A stretch of 7,284 nucleotides of DNA from Bacteroidales bacterium (GTDB lineage: Bacteria > Bacteroidota > Bacteroidia > Bacteroidales > WCHB1-69). This document shows, one piece after another, positions 1-7,073 of this stretch. The position numbers and the translations under genes were made by a program. Numbering within the stretch: the first letter of the stretch is position 1; every line of letters begins with the position of its first letter. The stretch spans positions 1 through 7,284 of the forward strand of contig JAIROC010000213.1 of assembly GCA_031257735.1 (NCBI GenBank). Reading direction: 5' to 3'. Under the pieces are notes generated by a model. It saw only the letters and a program-made list of their open reading frames with translations, was not told the origin of the DNA and made no database searches.

Positions 1-152
1 GTATCAACGTGTTATTGAGATTATGAAAAACTCGGATAAAATTTCAGATATAAGGAAAATTAATTCTTTGAATTACGAGAAACTGAAAGGAGATAAAAAG
101 GATTAATATAACAGGAATAACGTATCATTATAAAAAAATAAAAGGATTATGA
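1..152 (+). pseudogene. higB: Decayed HigB/RelE-type toxin gene, 3' part only in window
   Basis: The left edge enters an open frame (codons from position 2, stop TAA at 104-106) whose 34 residues include YQRVIEIM, then INSLNYEKLKGDKKD. This resembles the central part of RelE/HigB-family mRNA interferases of Bacteroidota, where an 'NSLNYE.L.GDK' segment precedes an 'S.R.N.QYR..F' strand and a C-terminal end like 'LSNHYK'. Here the frame stops right after GDKKD. The next frame (102-152) reads ITGITYHYKK and closes with TGA at 150-152, overlapping the antitoxin ATG at 149. The simplest reading is a toxin that lost roughly 25-30 codons, including the QYR-containing strand, and was frameshifted. 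The family match is from memory of the consensus and the N-terminus lies outside the window. A short, unrelated intact gene end cannot be excluded. Confidence 0.62.
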
Positions 153-466
153 AGGAAATTGTGTGCGGTAGAAATATTCACCCTGGAGAGGTGATGAGGG
201 AAGAAATTAAATATATAAAACTCTCAAGAAAAGAATTATCAAAAAAAATGAGCATTCCGTATATTGTGTTGAATGATATTTTAAAGGAAAAATCCACGCT
301 AACGATTGAAATTGCAACTAAATTTGAAGAAGTTGTAGGATTTCCTGCAAAAACTCTTATGCGCTTTCAATACAATTATGATATTCGTGTAAGGGAAGAA
401 AAAGAAAAAACTCATGAGAAGTCCATTTTAAAGCTACGTAAATCAGTTATGAATTATGAGTTATGA
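149..466 (+). CDS. higA: HigA-family antitoxin, XRE-type helix-turn-helix protein
   Basis: A 105-residue protein of the HigA/VapI antitoxin family, which neutralises a RelE-like mRNA interferase and represses its own operon as a DNA-binding dimer. The family signature IHPGEVMREEI lies at residues 10-20. The helix-turn-helix follows at about 25-60 (LSRKELSKKM, then IPYIVLNDILKEKSTLT), and the typical GFPAKTLMRFQYNYDI segment at 64-79. A charged tail (VREEKEKTHEKS) follows. The ATG overlaps the stop of the toxin remnant's second frame, the usual toxin-first HigBA arrangement. The AGGA at 143-146 is too close to the ATG to be an ordinary ribosome site. The last residues, NYEL, and the TGA stop lie within the heptamer repeat, so the original C-terminus may have been replaced. 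With its toxin apparently broken, it would be an orphan regulator or antitoxin. Confidence 0.85.
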   Translation: MKEIVCGRNIHPGEVMREEIKYIKLSRKELSKKMSIPYIVLNDILKEKSTLTIEIATKFEEVVGFPAKTLMRFQYNYDIRVREEKEKTHEKSILKLRKSVMNYEL

Positions 467-520
467 GTTATTTTTTTGCGTTAGCCCAACTCATAACCCA
501 TAACTCATAACTCATAACTA
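445..520. terminator. Long inverted repeat between convergent genes, probable bidirectional terminator
   Basis: The left arm (about 445-471) and right arm (about 494-520) are built from the same heptamer in opposite orientation. Over about 27 positions I count two mismatches, so either transcript could fold into a long AT-rich stem with a loop of about 22 bases that contains a run of seven or more T (471-477). The stop codons of higA (464-466) and of the convergent permease gene (505-507, minus strand) lie inside the arms. The place between convergent ends fits a two-way transcription stop. There is no classic GC stem followed by a T run, so terminator activity is inferred from structure and position. 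Confidence 0.55.
476..520 (-). repeat. Heptamer repeat element, copy A: (TTATGAG)n plus GGCTAACGCAAA
   Basis: Read on the minus strand, from 520 down to 488, this is a run of TTATGAG heptamers (one variant TTATGGG), followed by GGGCTAACGCAAA at 488-476. The same heptamer run and a nearly identical terminal core (GGCTGACGCAAA) occur on the plus strand at 7074-7117. Two copies with a shared non-repetitive end about 6.6 kb apart indicate a dispersed repeat family and not a local slippage product. The plus-strand heptamers at 445-470 form its inverted partner. Confidence 0.8.
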
Positions 521-1746
521 TTTTCAATTTTCAATTTCAGAAACTGTGGATATTTTACGATGAAATAAATCAGTGTAATCAAACACATTCCTGCAACAAC
601 ACCAAAGACAACCAAACTATTTTCATTGGAGAAGTGAGTAGTAACTGAAAAGATAAGACTTCCTGCCAAAATGAATGTAAAAATAATCAGGTTCATGTAG
701 GCAAGAATATCGCCAAGTTTTCGTCCTGTATTTGCTTGCTGTACCAATGCCAAACATGGAACTTCAAACAAACCACCCATAAAAGCAAGTAGAAAAACAA
801 ATATCGCACAAATGATAACAGGGGGATTAAATATTACAATCCCAAGTAAAAAAACAATCATTCCCAATAATCCAATAAATATCATACGCGTATTGACCGT
901 ATTATTCGAAAACCGTCCAGCAAAACTGCATCCCAAAGCAATTCCAACTGCAGCTACAGCCATCATTATCCCTGCAACAGTATTACTTGTCTGTAGCGTT
1001 TCCTTGCAGTGAATAACCAAATTCATCTGGATAAGTCCTCCTAATAACCAGAAAATAGAAACCCCCAATACGCCACAGTTAATGTAAGGATATTTTTTTG
1101 CATACAGGTAGGATGCCTTTACAAATGAAATTGGATTTATATTGAAGTTACTTAGTTTCTCCACTTCCAATTCTTTTACGCGAATATTACAGACCGAAAC
1201 ATAACCCAATACAGCAAACCCCATAAATAATACAACTGTCAAGTAAAAAGAATAATGATCTGCAATAAGAGAAGCGATAACGGTTCCCGATAAAATCCCC
1301 AAAAATGCCATTGTTTCAAACACTCCACTCCCAAAAGAAAGTCCCTGTTCACCTCCTATATCCCGTATCAATCCGTATTTGGAGGGAGAGTATAGACAAC
1401 TTTGTATTCCCATGAGCAAAACAGCCAACAAAGACAGTACAAGCGACTGAAAATAAAAAGCAATACCTGCCAAAATCATAATGGGAAACTCGGCGACTTT
1501 ACACCACAAAAATACCCTTTGCTTGGAATACAATACCGCTAATTGTCCTCCCAAGGGGGAAAAAAACAAATAGGGAATAATCAATGCCGCCGATATTAAC
1601 GAAATCAACATGGATTGAGTTATATAGGTGGGCATCATCCAAGTAACGCCTGTAAAAATAATACAGTGTTTTAAAAAATTATCGTTTAAAATACCCCAAT
1701 AGTTGGAAGAAAACAAAAATATCCAATTCCTTTTTTTAGATTGCAT
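505..1746 (-). CDS. MFS permease, LplT-like (possible lysophospholipid transporter)
   Basis: A strongly hydrophobic protein of 413 residues, consistent with twelve membrane segments of the major facilitator superfamily in the inner membrane. Near the N-terminus, NYWGILNDNFLKH (residues 15-27) resembles the 'NDNF.K' signature of LplT-type lysophospholipid flippases. The loop between helices 2 and 3 carries a degenerate MFS motif A (GGQLAVLYSKQR, about 66-77). GIQSCLYSPSKYGLIRDI and FGSGVFETMAFLGILSGT are also typical of this subgroup. I chose the ATG at 1746-1744. The in-frame ATG at 1797 would add 17 residues encoded by what looks like promoter sequence (TACTTTCG, 1773-1766). The gene is monocistronic here and converges on higA. 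Its final residues NSYEL and TGA stop come from the heptamer repeat. No acyltransferase domain is fused, so the substrate is uncertain. Confidence 0.85.
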   Translation of the reverse strand: MQSKKRNWIFLFSSNYWGILNDNFLKHCIIFTGVTWMMPTYITQSMLISLISAALIIPYLFFSPLGGQLAVLYSKQRVFLWCKVAEFPIMILAGIAFYFQSLVLSLLAVLLMGIQSCLYSPSKYGLIRDIGGEQGLSFGSGVFETMAFLGILSGTVIASLIADHYSFYLTVVLFMGFAVLGYVSVCNIRVKELEVEKLSNFNINPISFVKASYLYAKKYPYINCGVLGVSIFWLLGGLIQMNLVIHCKETLQTSNTVAGIMMAVAAVGIALGCSFAGRFSNNTVNTRMIFIGLLGMIVFLLGIVIFNPPVIICAIFVFLLAFMGGLFEVPCLALVQQANTGRKLGDILAYMNLIIFTFILAGSLIFSVTTHFSNENSLVVFGVVAGMCLITLIYFIVKYPQFLKLKIENSYEL

Positions 1747-1765
1747 AGACTGAACTTTAGAGTTG

Positions 1766-1773
1766 CGAAAGTA
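1766..1773 (-). promoter_or_regulatory. Candidate -7 box for the MFS permease gene
   Basis: On the minus strand the sequence TATACTTTCGCA contains TACTTTCG, one mismatch from the Bacteroidota -7 consensus TAnnTTTG. It ends 19 bases before the ATG at 1746, giving a short leader. No clear -33 TTTG is seen at the expected distance. It lies inside the longer version of the reading frame and therefore favours the shorter start. Confidence 0.4.
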
Positions 1774-1841
1774 TAAAAAATGTTTGAGTAAAAGCATAAA
1801 AAAAAACTATAAAATATTAATGTAAATACCCCTGTATTATT

Positions 1842-1849
1842 CAAAGATA
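1842..1849 (-). promoter_or_regulatory. Alternative upstream -7 box for the MFS permease gene
   Basis: On the minus strand this reads TATCTTTG, a perfect match to TAnnTTTG, in the gap between the divergent permease and tRNA genes. Transcription from here would give a leader of about 90 bases to the ATG at 1746. A TTTTG at 1880-1876 is about 26 bases upstream, farther than the usual -33 spacing, so support is limited to the -7 match. Confidence 0.35.
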
Positions 1850-1906
1850 TTGTTATCAATTCTTTATAGAATAAACAAAATGTGTAAAACATATTGAAAA
1901 AAATCG

Positions 1907-1914
1907 TACCTTTG
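1907..1914 (+). promoter_or_regulatory. Promoter -7 box for the tRNA (and probably ricT operon)
   Basis: TACCTTTG is a perfect TAnnTTTG box, followed by GCAG as is common in Bacteroidota promoters. It ends 13 bases before the tRNA, so the start site would fall at about 1919-1922. The -33 element is weak: TGTG at 1881-1884 is about 22 bases upstream. No other promoter-like box is seen before ricT, so this one may drive the downstream genes too. Confidence 0.7.
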
Positions 1915-1927
1915 CAGCAGTTTAATT

Positions 1928-2001
1928 GGCGGGGTAGCTCAGTTGGTTAGAGCGTCGGATTCATAACCCGGAGGTCACGAGTTCAACTCTCGTCTCCGCT
2001 A
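1928..2001 (+). tRNA. tRNA-Met (anticodon CAT), probably elongator type
   Basis: The 74 bases fold into a full cloverleaf: acceptor GGCGGGG with CTCCGCT, D stem GCTC/GAGC, anticodon loop TTCATAA, and T stem ACGAG/CTCGT closing loop TTCAACT, with discriminator A. The acceptor has G-U wobbles at 1-72 and 6-67. The anticodon stem TCGGA/CCCGG has an A-C mismatch next to the loop. It lacks the three consecutive G-C pairs and the unpaired 1-72 position of an initiator tRNA. A tRNA-Ile read through a lysidine-modified CAT anticodon is the alternative. CCA is not encoded, as the gene is followed by CA-TCATTT, and must be added after transcription. Confidence 0.93.
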
Positions 2002-2014
2002 CATCATTTATCTA

Positions 2015-3184
2015 ATGGAAAAAACAAATTTCATCCCCGAAAATTCGGATACTTACGAAGATATACAGTTGTCAAGTCCCCATAGCGTCGAGGCAGACAA
2101 AATAGATGCAAATCCATTTTTAACACGTGGATTGTGTCAAGTCCCTTCAAAAAATGAAGACAATAAAACATGTTTTCACTGTCGTTGCTGCAAACTGTCT
2201 ACATACGATTGGCTAAAAGATATAGAAAATACATCTTCCCCCAATGCTCAAGTAATCGTTGAAGTGCAGTTAAAAAACAGTCACAAAGAATTTTTTTACC
2301 TGCCTGATGGGGAACTCGATTTTGAAGTTGGCGATATTGTTGCTGTAGAAACAGCGCAAGGTTATGATATTGGCATTATTTCCTTGAAAGGAGAGGCAGT
2401 TAAACTGCAAATGAAAAACAAAAAAGTAACTCAAATTACAAAAAAAATATATCGTCGGGCAAAAGCGTCAGATATTGAGAAATGGATATCCCTTGTCAGT
2501 AAGGAAAAAGAGACTATGATGGATTCCCGATATATCGCTTGGGACTTAAACATGGACATGAAAATTAATGATGTGGAATACCAGGGCGATGGGAAGAAAG
2601 CCATCTTTTATTATTCGGCAGAAGAGCGTATTGATTTTCGTGAATTGGTAAAAACATTGGCAGAAAAACTTAAAACCCGTATCGAAATGCGACAAATTGG
2701 CGTTCGACAGGAAGCAGCGCGATTGGGAGGCATAGGATCATGCGGTAGAGAATTATGTTGCGCTTCATGGAAAAACAGCTTTCAAAGTGTTTCTACAAAT
2801 ACTGCACGAACTCAACAATTATCGCTCAGCCCGCAAAAATTAGCAGGACAATGTGGAAAATTAAAATGTTGTCTCAATTATGAAAATGAAAGTTATCTCT
2901 CCGAACTAAAATCTTTCCCCGATAAACATATTGTATTGCAAACAGAAAAAGGAGATGCCGTTTGCCACAAAATTGACATTTTTAAAAAACTAATGTGGTA
3001 TTCTTACAAGGAAGACCCTACTCACATGCTCTATGCCATTCCTGTTGAAAAAGCAAAAGAAATTATAGCAATCAACAAGAAAAAGAAAAAAATCACCCAG
3101 CTGGAAGATTACGCCGAAATCAATCAAGGGAAAACAGATGACATTAATTATGATGCAAATGATTTAAAACTTATAAATGATTAA
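2015..3184 (+). CDS. ricT: PSP1-domain protein RicT (YaaT) homologue
   Basis: A 389-residue cytoplasmic protein of the PSP1/RicT family. In Bacillus subtilis RicT works with RicA and RicF in a complex carrying Fe-S clusters that assists RNase Y-dependent RNA processing. The characteristic cysteine motifs are visible: CGRELCC at 243-249 and CGKLKCC at 280-286, in the conserved contexts ARLGGIGSCGRELCC and LAGQCGKLKCCLNYE. An additional N-terminal cluster CFHCRCC (53-59) precedes TYDWL, as in Bacteroidota homologues. The middle part (about 80-230) holds the rest of the PSP1 fold, including FEVGDIVAVET and RQIGVRQEAARLGG. The lysine-rich, acidic tail after about 340 is probably disordered. The ATG lies only 13 bases after the tRNA, and gldH starts 14 bases after the stop. 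Its exact role outside Firmicutes is less well established. Confidence 0.88.
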   Translation: MEKTNFIPENSDTYEDIQLSSPHSVEADKIDANPFLTRGLCQVPSKNEDNKTCFHCRCCKLSTYDWLKDIENTSSPNAQVIVEVQLKNSHKEFFYLPDGELDFEVGDIVAVETAQGYDIGIISLKGEAVKLQMKNKKVTQITKKIYRRAKASDIEKWISLVSKEKETMMDSRYIAWDLNMDMKINDVEYQGDGKKAIFYYSAEERIDFRELVKTLAEKLKTRIEMRQIGVRQEAARLGGIGSCGRELCCASWKNSFQSVSTNTARTQQLSLSPQKLAGQCGKLKCCLNYENESYLSELKSFPDKHIVLQTEKGDAVCHKIDIFKKLMWYSYKEDPTHMLYAIPVEKAKEIIAINKKKKKITQLEDYAEINQGKTDDINYDANDLKLIND

Positions 3185-3198
3185 TCCCCCCCTTGTCT

Positions 3199-3699
3199 AT
3201 GAAAAAAAAGACCCTTGCATCTTGGATATGTTTTCTGTTACTAGTTTGTTCATGTGATAATTCTCAATATCTTTTTAGGGACAATACAGCTATCGAAAAG
3301 GAAGTATGGCATGCAAACAACCAAATCCCTTTTCGCTTTATGGTAACGGATACACAGGAAATATATAAAATAGGTTTCAATCTCCGGTACACAAATATTT
3401 ATCCCATGCAAAATATTTACATATTTTTACATACTGTTTTTCCCAATGGGATGAAAGCGCATGATACAATTGATATTGATTTATTCTCTCCAGAAGGAAA
3501 ACCGTTAGGGAAAGGGGTGGAAACAATAGAATTATTAAACTATTTCAGTTGGGTACAGTTTCCTGTAACAGGACAATATACCATGTCGCTGGAACAAGCA
3601 ATGAGAACAGATAGTTTGCCCGGTATGGTTTCTGTGGGATTATATATTGCTAAACCAAAAAAAACAGCAAACAATGACAAACAGGAAAAAAACAAATAA
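3199..3699 (+). CDS. gldH: Gliding-motility-type lipoprotein GldH
   Basis: A 166-residue lipoprotein. MKKKTLASWICFLLLVCSC is a signal peptide with lipobox V-C-S-C, making Cys19 the lipidated residue. Cysteine at the -2 position is unusual but tolerable. The body matches GldH: LRYTNIYPMQNIYIF (62-76), FPNGMKAHDTI (81-91) and PEGKPLGKG (98-106) correspond to the family's 'LRN..YPY.NLY', 'P.G...DT' and 'G.W.G.G' segments. In Flavobacterium johnsoniae GldH is an envelope lipoprotein needed for gliding. Homologues also occur in non-gliding Bacteroidota, where the role is unclear. I chose the ATG at 3199; a TTG at 3193 would add two residues. A run of seven C (3186-3192) lies just upstream. The 3' end overlaps the next gene by 26 bases, suggesting translational coupling. 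Confidence 0.87.
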   Translation: MKKKTLASWICFLLLVCSCDNSQYLFRDNTAIEKEVWHANNQIPFRFMVTDTQEIYKIGFNLRYTNIYPMQNIYIFLHTVFPNGMKAHDTIDIDLFSPEGKPLGKGVETIELLNYFSWVQFPVTGQYTMSLEQAMRTDSLPGMVSVGLYIAKPKKTANNDKQEKNK

Positions 3700-5917
3700 A
3701 AAGAAAAAGCATTCCAAAATTATCAAACGACTGTGGATTATCTTTGGATGCGGTTGGGTGTTTACAGGTTTATTTTTTGTACTTATTTCATTGGGATGGT
3801 TGGGATTTATGCCTTCTTTTGAAGAGTTGGAAAATCCTAAAACAAACCTCGCAACGGAAATCATCTCCGAAGATGGACAAATACTTGGAAAATATTATGT
3901 AGAAAATCGTTCCAATGTTCCTTTTAATCAATTGCCCCAAAATCTGGTTAATGCTTTGATAGCAACAGAAGATATTCGTTATTATAAACATTCAGGGATT
4001 GACGGGAAAGCTTTAGCAAGAGCGATTATAGGAACAATTACCTTTTCCAACAAAGGAGGAGGTAGTACAATCACGCAACAATTGGCTAAAAATTTATTTC
4101 CTCGTGAAACCGATCGCACATTTATCGGTATCGTATTTGCCAAATTGAAGGAATGGGTCGTTGCTGTCAAGTTGGAAAGAAATTATTCGAAAGATGAAAT
4201 TATTGCCATGTATTTGAATACAGTTGATTTTGGAAATATGTCTCACGGAATTAAATCCGCTGCAAAAACCTATTTCGATAAAAATCCTCATGAACTAACT
4301 ACAGAAGAAAGCGCCCTGCTTATCGGAATGTTAAAAGCGCCTACAAGATATAACCCAAGAAGAAATCCTGAAAATGCACTCAATCGTCGAAATACTGTAT
4401 TGGGTCAAATGCATAAATATGATTTCCTGACCGACGAAGAATTTACAACAATTAAAAATATTCCTATTGACGTCTCTAAATTTAAGTTACAAGACCATAA
4501 GGCTGGAACTGCTACCTACTTCAGGGAATTTATTCGTAAAGAACTTACCCAATGGGCAAAAGATCATCCCAAACCAGATGGCTCCCATTGGAATATTTAC
4601 AAAGATGGACTGAAAATATACACAACCATTAACTATAAAATGCAAACTTATGCAGAAGAAGCCGTAAAAGAATGGGTAGTGAACAATTTGCAGCCTGAAT
4701 TTTTTAAACACTGGAAAGGACATAAGAATGCCCCTTTTTACCGAATAAATGAAAAAGAAACAGAACGTATCATGACTCAAGCTATGAAAAATTCATCCCG
4801 CTACAAGGATTTAAAAAAGGCAGGACTGTCAGAGAAAGAAATCCTCAAGAATTTTAATACACCCTGTTCTATGTGGGTATATGACGGAAAAGATGGAGAA
4901 AAAGATACGATTATGTCCCCGTGGGATTCGATAAGGTACATGAAAAGTTTTCTCAGTTGTGGCTTGCTGGCAATGGATCCTTCTACCGGTAAAGTACGTG
5001 CATACGTTGGAGGCGTCAATTATGAATATTTTCAGTATGACCATGTATCATTGGCAAAGCGACAAGTAGGTTCTACTTTCAAACCATTTATTTACGTATT
5101 GGCGATGCAAGAAGGAGAATATTATCCATGCACGGAAATTCCTAACTTGCCTGTAACTATCGAACAGCCTAACTTACCTCCATGGACGCCTAAAAATTCC
5201 AATGATTATAAAGAAGGACAAATGGTAACATTAAGTGAAGCGCTTGCCAATTCCATCAATTATATTTCCGCTTATTTGATGAAGCGATGTGGACCTGATG
5301 CCGTTATTCATCAAGTTCGCAAAATGGGGATAACGAGCGAAATTCCCGCAGTTCCCGCTATCTGTTTGGGCGCTTGTGAACTTTCTTTGTACGAAATGGT
5401 AGGCGCTATAAACACGTTTAATAATAAGGGAATTTATATCAAACCTTATTTTATCACCAAAATATGCAATAGCAAAGGAACTGTATTGGCTACCTTTACA
5501 ACAAAACAAGAGCAAGCGCTGGACGAAATCTCTGCCTATAAAACAGTGCGATTAATGGAAGGCGTTGTTCAATCGGGAACAGGTGTTCGTTTGCGTTATC
5601 GTTATAATTTAGATATGCCTATTGCCGGAAAAACAGGAACAACAGACAATAATTCCGATGGATGGTTTATGGGATACACCCCCATGATTACAGCAGGAGC
5701 ATGGGTGGGATGTGAAGACAGAGCTGCTCATTTTCGATCTACAGCATTAGGACAAGGCGCTAATACCGCTTTACCGATTTGGGCTATCTTCATCAAAAAA
5801 TGTTACCAAGACAAGACATTGAACCTGTCTAAAAAAAATTTTGACCTTCCCCAAGATTCTACTTTACAAACAAACTTGTTTAACTGCAGGGAATTTAATT
5901 CCACCCTTGCCAAATAA
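3674..5917 (+). CDS. mrcA: Class A penicillin-binding protein 1A (peptidoglycan glycosyltransferase/transpeptidase)
   Basis: A 747-residue bifunctional cell-wall synthase: it polymerises lipid II into glycan strands and cross-links the peptides on the periplasmic side. A lysine-rich cytoplasmic start is followed by one membrane anchor (about 20-43). The GT51 domain shows EDIRYYKHSGID (catalytic Glu99), GGSTITQQLAKNLF (from 129), and KLERNYSKDEIIAMYLNTVDFG. The transpeptidase domain has all three motifs: S467-T-F-K470 with nucleophile Ser467, S527-I-N529, and K653-T-G655. Length is ordinary for Bacteroidota and the C-terminal tail after the transpeptidase is short. The start is the ATG at 3674, inside gldH. 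An in-frame TTG at 3647 would add nine residues and is less likely. dprA begins 18 bases after the stop. Confidence 0.95.
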   Translation: MTNRKKTNKKKKHSKIIKRLWIIFGCGWVFTGLFFVLISLGWLGFMPSFEELENPKTNLATEIISEDGQILGKYYVENRSNVPFNQLPQNLVNALIATEDIRYYKHSGIDGKALARAIIGTITFSNKGGGSTITQQLAKNLFPRETDRTFIGIVFAKLKEWVVAVKLERNYSKDEIIAMYLNTVDFGNMSHGIKSAAKTYFDKNPHELTTEESALLIGMLKAPTRYNPRRNPENALNRRNTVLGQMHKYDFLTDEEFTTIKNIPIDVSKFKLQDHKAGTATYFREFIRKELTQWAKDHPKPDGSHWNIYKDGLKIYTTINYKMQTYAEEAVKEWVVNNLQPEFFKHWKGHKNAPFYRINEKETERIMTQAMKNSSRYKDLKKAGLSEKEILKNFNTPCSMWVYDGKDGEKDTIMSPWDSIRYMKSFLSCGLLAMDPSTGKVRAYVGGVNYEYFQYDHVSLAKRQVGSTFKPFIYVLAMQEGEYYPCTEIPNLPVTIEQPNLPPWTPKNSNDYKEGQMVTLSEALANSINYISAYLMKRCGPDAVIHQVRKMGITSEIPAVPAICLGACELSLYEMVGAINTFNNKGIYIKPYFITKICNSKGTVLATFTTKQEQALDEISAYKTVRLMEGVVQSGTGVRLRYRYNLDMPIAGKTGTTDNNSDGWFMGYTPMITAGAWVGCEDRAAHFRSTALGQGANTALPIWAIFIKKCYQDKTLNLSKKNFDLPQDSTLQTNLFNCREFNSTLAK

Positions 5918-5935
5918 TCTTATCTGATTGATAAA

Positions 5936-7060
5936 ATGAATGACAGACAAACAGAAATATTGTATACGATTGCTCTCACTCAAATTCCTTTGATTGGAAG
6001 TGTTATTGCCAACAAATTAATAGATCGTTGTGGAAGCGCTGAACAGGTATTTAAAGAACCTTCAAATCATTTATCCCGTATTGATCATGTCTCGACGGCG
6101 ATTGTTGACAGTATCGTTTCAACAAAATCCATTGCACTTAATATTGCCCGTCAGGAATTGGAATATATAGATAAAAAAAAGGTAACGGTATTTCTAAAAA
6201 AAGATAAGACCTTTCCTGCACGTCTTACATCATGTATAGATGCTCCTGTTATTCTTTTTGGAGAGGGAAATTTGGACTTAAATCCCAAACACAGTGTCGC
6301 CATTGTTGGAACAAGACGATTAACCGAATATGGAAGCCAAATAACAAAAAAAATTGTCAAGGAACTTTCTTCCTACAAAGAAATACAAATCATTAGCGGT
6401 TTAGCAACTGGTATTGATACGGTAGCACATCAAGCCTCCATTCAAAATTCTTTATCTACTGTTGGTATTTTAGGTCATGGGTTACAAACATTATACCCTG
6501 CCGGTAACCGAAAATTAGCCTTAAAGATGCGTGAAAATGGAGGAATAATCACAGAATTTACAAGTAATATTATCGGCGATGCGTATAACTTTCCGAAACG
6601 AAACCGAATTATTGCAGGCATGGCAGATGCTATTTTGGTTGTAGAAGCGTATGAAAGAGGAGGCGCTCTTATCACAGCAAATATTGGCTTTTCCTACAAT
6701 CGTGATATTTTTACCATTCCGGGAAGAATTGGAGACAAAGCCTCTGAAGGTTGTAATAACTTAATTAAATACAATAAAGCAGCGCTGATTACATCAGGAG
6801 AAGATATTCTCAAATCTATGATGTGGGACGACAACTCCAGAAAAAATACAGAAAAAGGAAAACAGAAAAAATTACTGTTTGACCTCAGTCAAGAAGAACA
6901 ATTAATCGTTGATGCATTACAAACAAAAAACGGACTCAATATTGATGAACTGACAACGGTTACAAACCTGAACATATCTACTTTGACAATGACATTACTT
7001 ACACTCGAATTTAAAAACATAATCAATTGTCTGCCGGGAAAACGATATTTTTTAATTTAA
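5936..7060 (+). CDS. dprA: DNA-processing protein DprA (Smf), RecA loader
   Basis: A 374-residue cytoplasmic protein that binds incoming single-stranded DNA and loads RecA during natural transformation; it is also widespread in bacteria not known to be competent. Residues 1-70 form a helical region with an HhH-like IPLIGSVIANKL. The Rossmann-like core is complete: VAIVGTR (121-127), SGLATGID (154-161), GHGLQTLYP (180-188), FPKRNRII (219-226), EAYERGGALITA (237-248), IPGRIGD (261-267) and GCNNLI (272-277). A charged linker (about 300-313) leads to a C-terminal winged-helix domain (317-374) of the DprA type, starting LSQEEQLIVDAL and ending LPGKRYFLI. It is the last gene of the plus-strand cluster, with only repeats following in the window. 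ATG 5936 gives a normal N-terminus. Confidence 0.95.
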   Translation: MNDRQTEILYTIALTQIPLIGSVIANKLIDRCGSAEQVFKEPSNHLSRIDHVSTAIVDSIVSTKSIALNIARQELEYIDKKKVTVFLKKDKTFPARLTSCIDAPVILFGEGNLDLNPKHSVAIVGTRRLTEYGSQITKKIVKELSSYKEIQIISGLATGIDTVAHQASIQNSLSTVGILGHGLQTLYPAGNRKLALKMRENGGIITEFTSNIIGDAYNFPKRNRIIAGMADAILVVEAYERGGALITANIGFSYNRDIFTIPGRIGDKASEGCNNLIKYNKAALITSGEDILKSMMWDDNSRKNTEKGKQKKLLFDLSQEEQLIVDALQTKNGLNIDELTTVTNLNISTLTMTLLTLEFKNIINCLPGKRYFLI

Positions 7061-7073
7061 TGGACAATAATTA

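Noticed and set aside
445..520. CRISPR-like reading of the repeated heptamers
   Set aside because: The units are 7 bases without spacers and occur in inverted orientation, so this is not a CRISPR array.
812..1012. Plus-strand 66-codon frame opposite the MFS gene
   Set aside because: It is antisense to a clear membrane protein and has low-complexity composition typical of a shadow frame.
1747..1797. Longer N-terminus for the MFS permease (ATG at 1797)
   Set aside because: The extra 17 residues are encoded by promoter-like sequence and precede the point where the family's conserved N-terminus begins.
1686..1892. Minus-strand 68-codon frame overlapping the MFS start and upstream gap
   Set aside because: It is a Phe/Tyr-rich translation of AT-rich promoter DNA with no family resemblance.
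3647..3673. TTG start giving a PBP1A with nine more residues
   Set aside because: The ATG at 3674 already gives a normal Lys-rich cytoplasmic start, and TTG starts are rarer.
4487..4780. Minus-strand open frames inside the PBP1A gene, this one of 97 codons
   Set aside because: They lie opposite a gene with complete catalytic motifs, have no recognisable domains or start context, and are shadows of it.
5920..5934. Small hairpin TTATC/GATAA between the PBP1A gene and dprA
   Set aside because: A five-base AT stem is expected by chance here and has no T run, so it is not a credible terminator.
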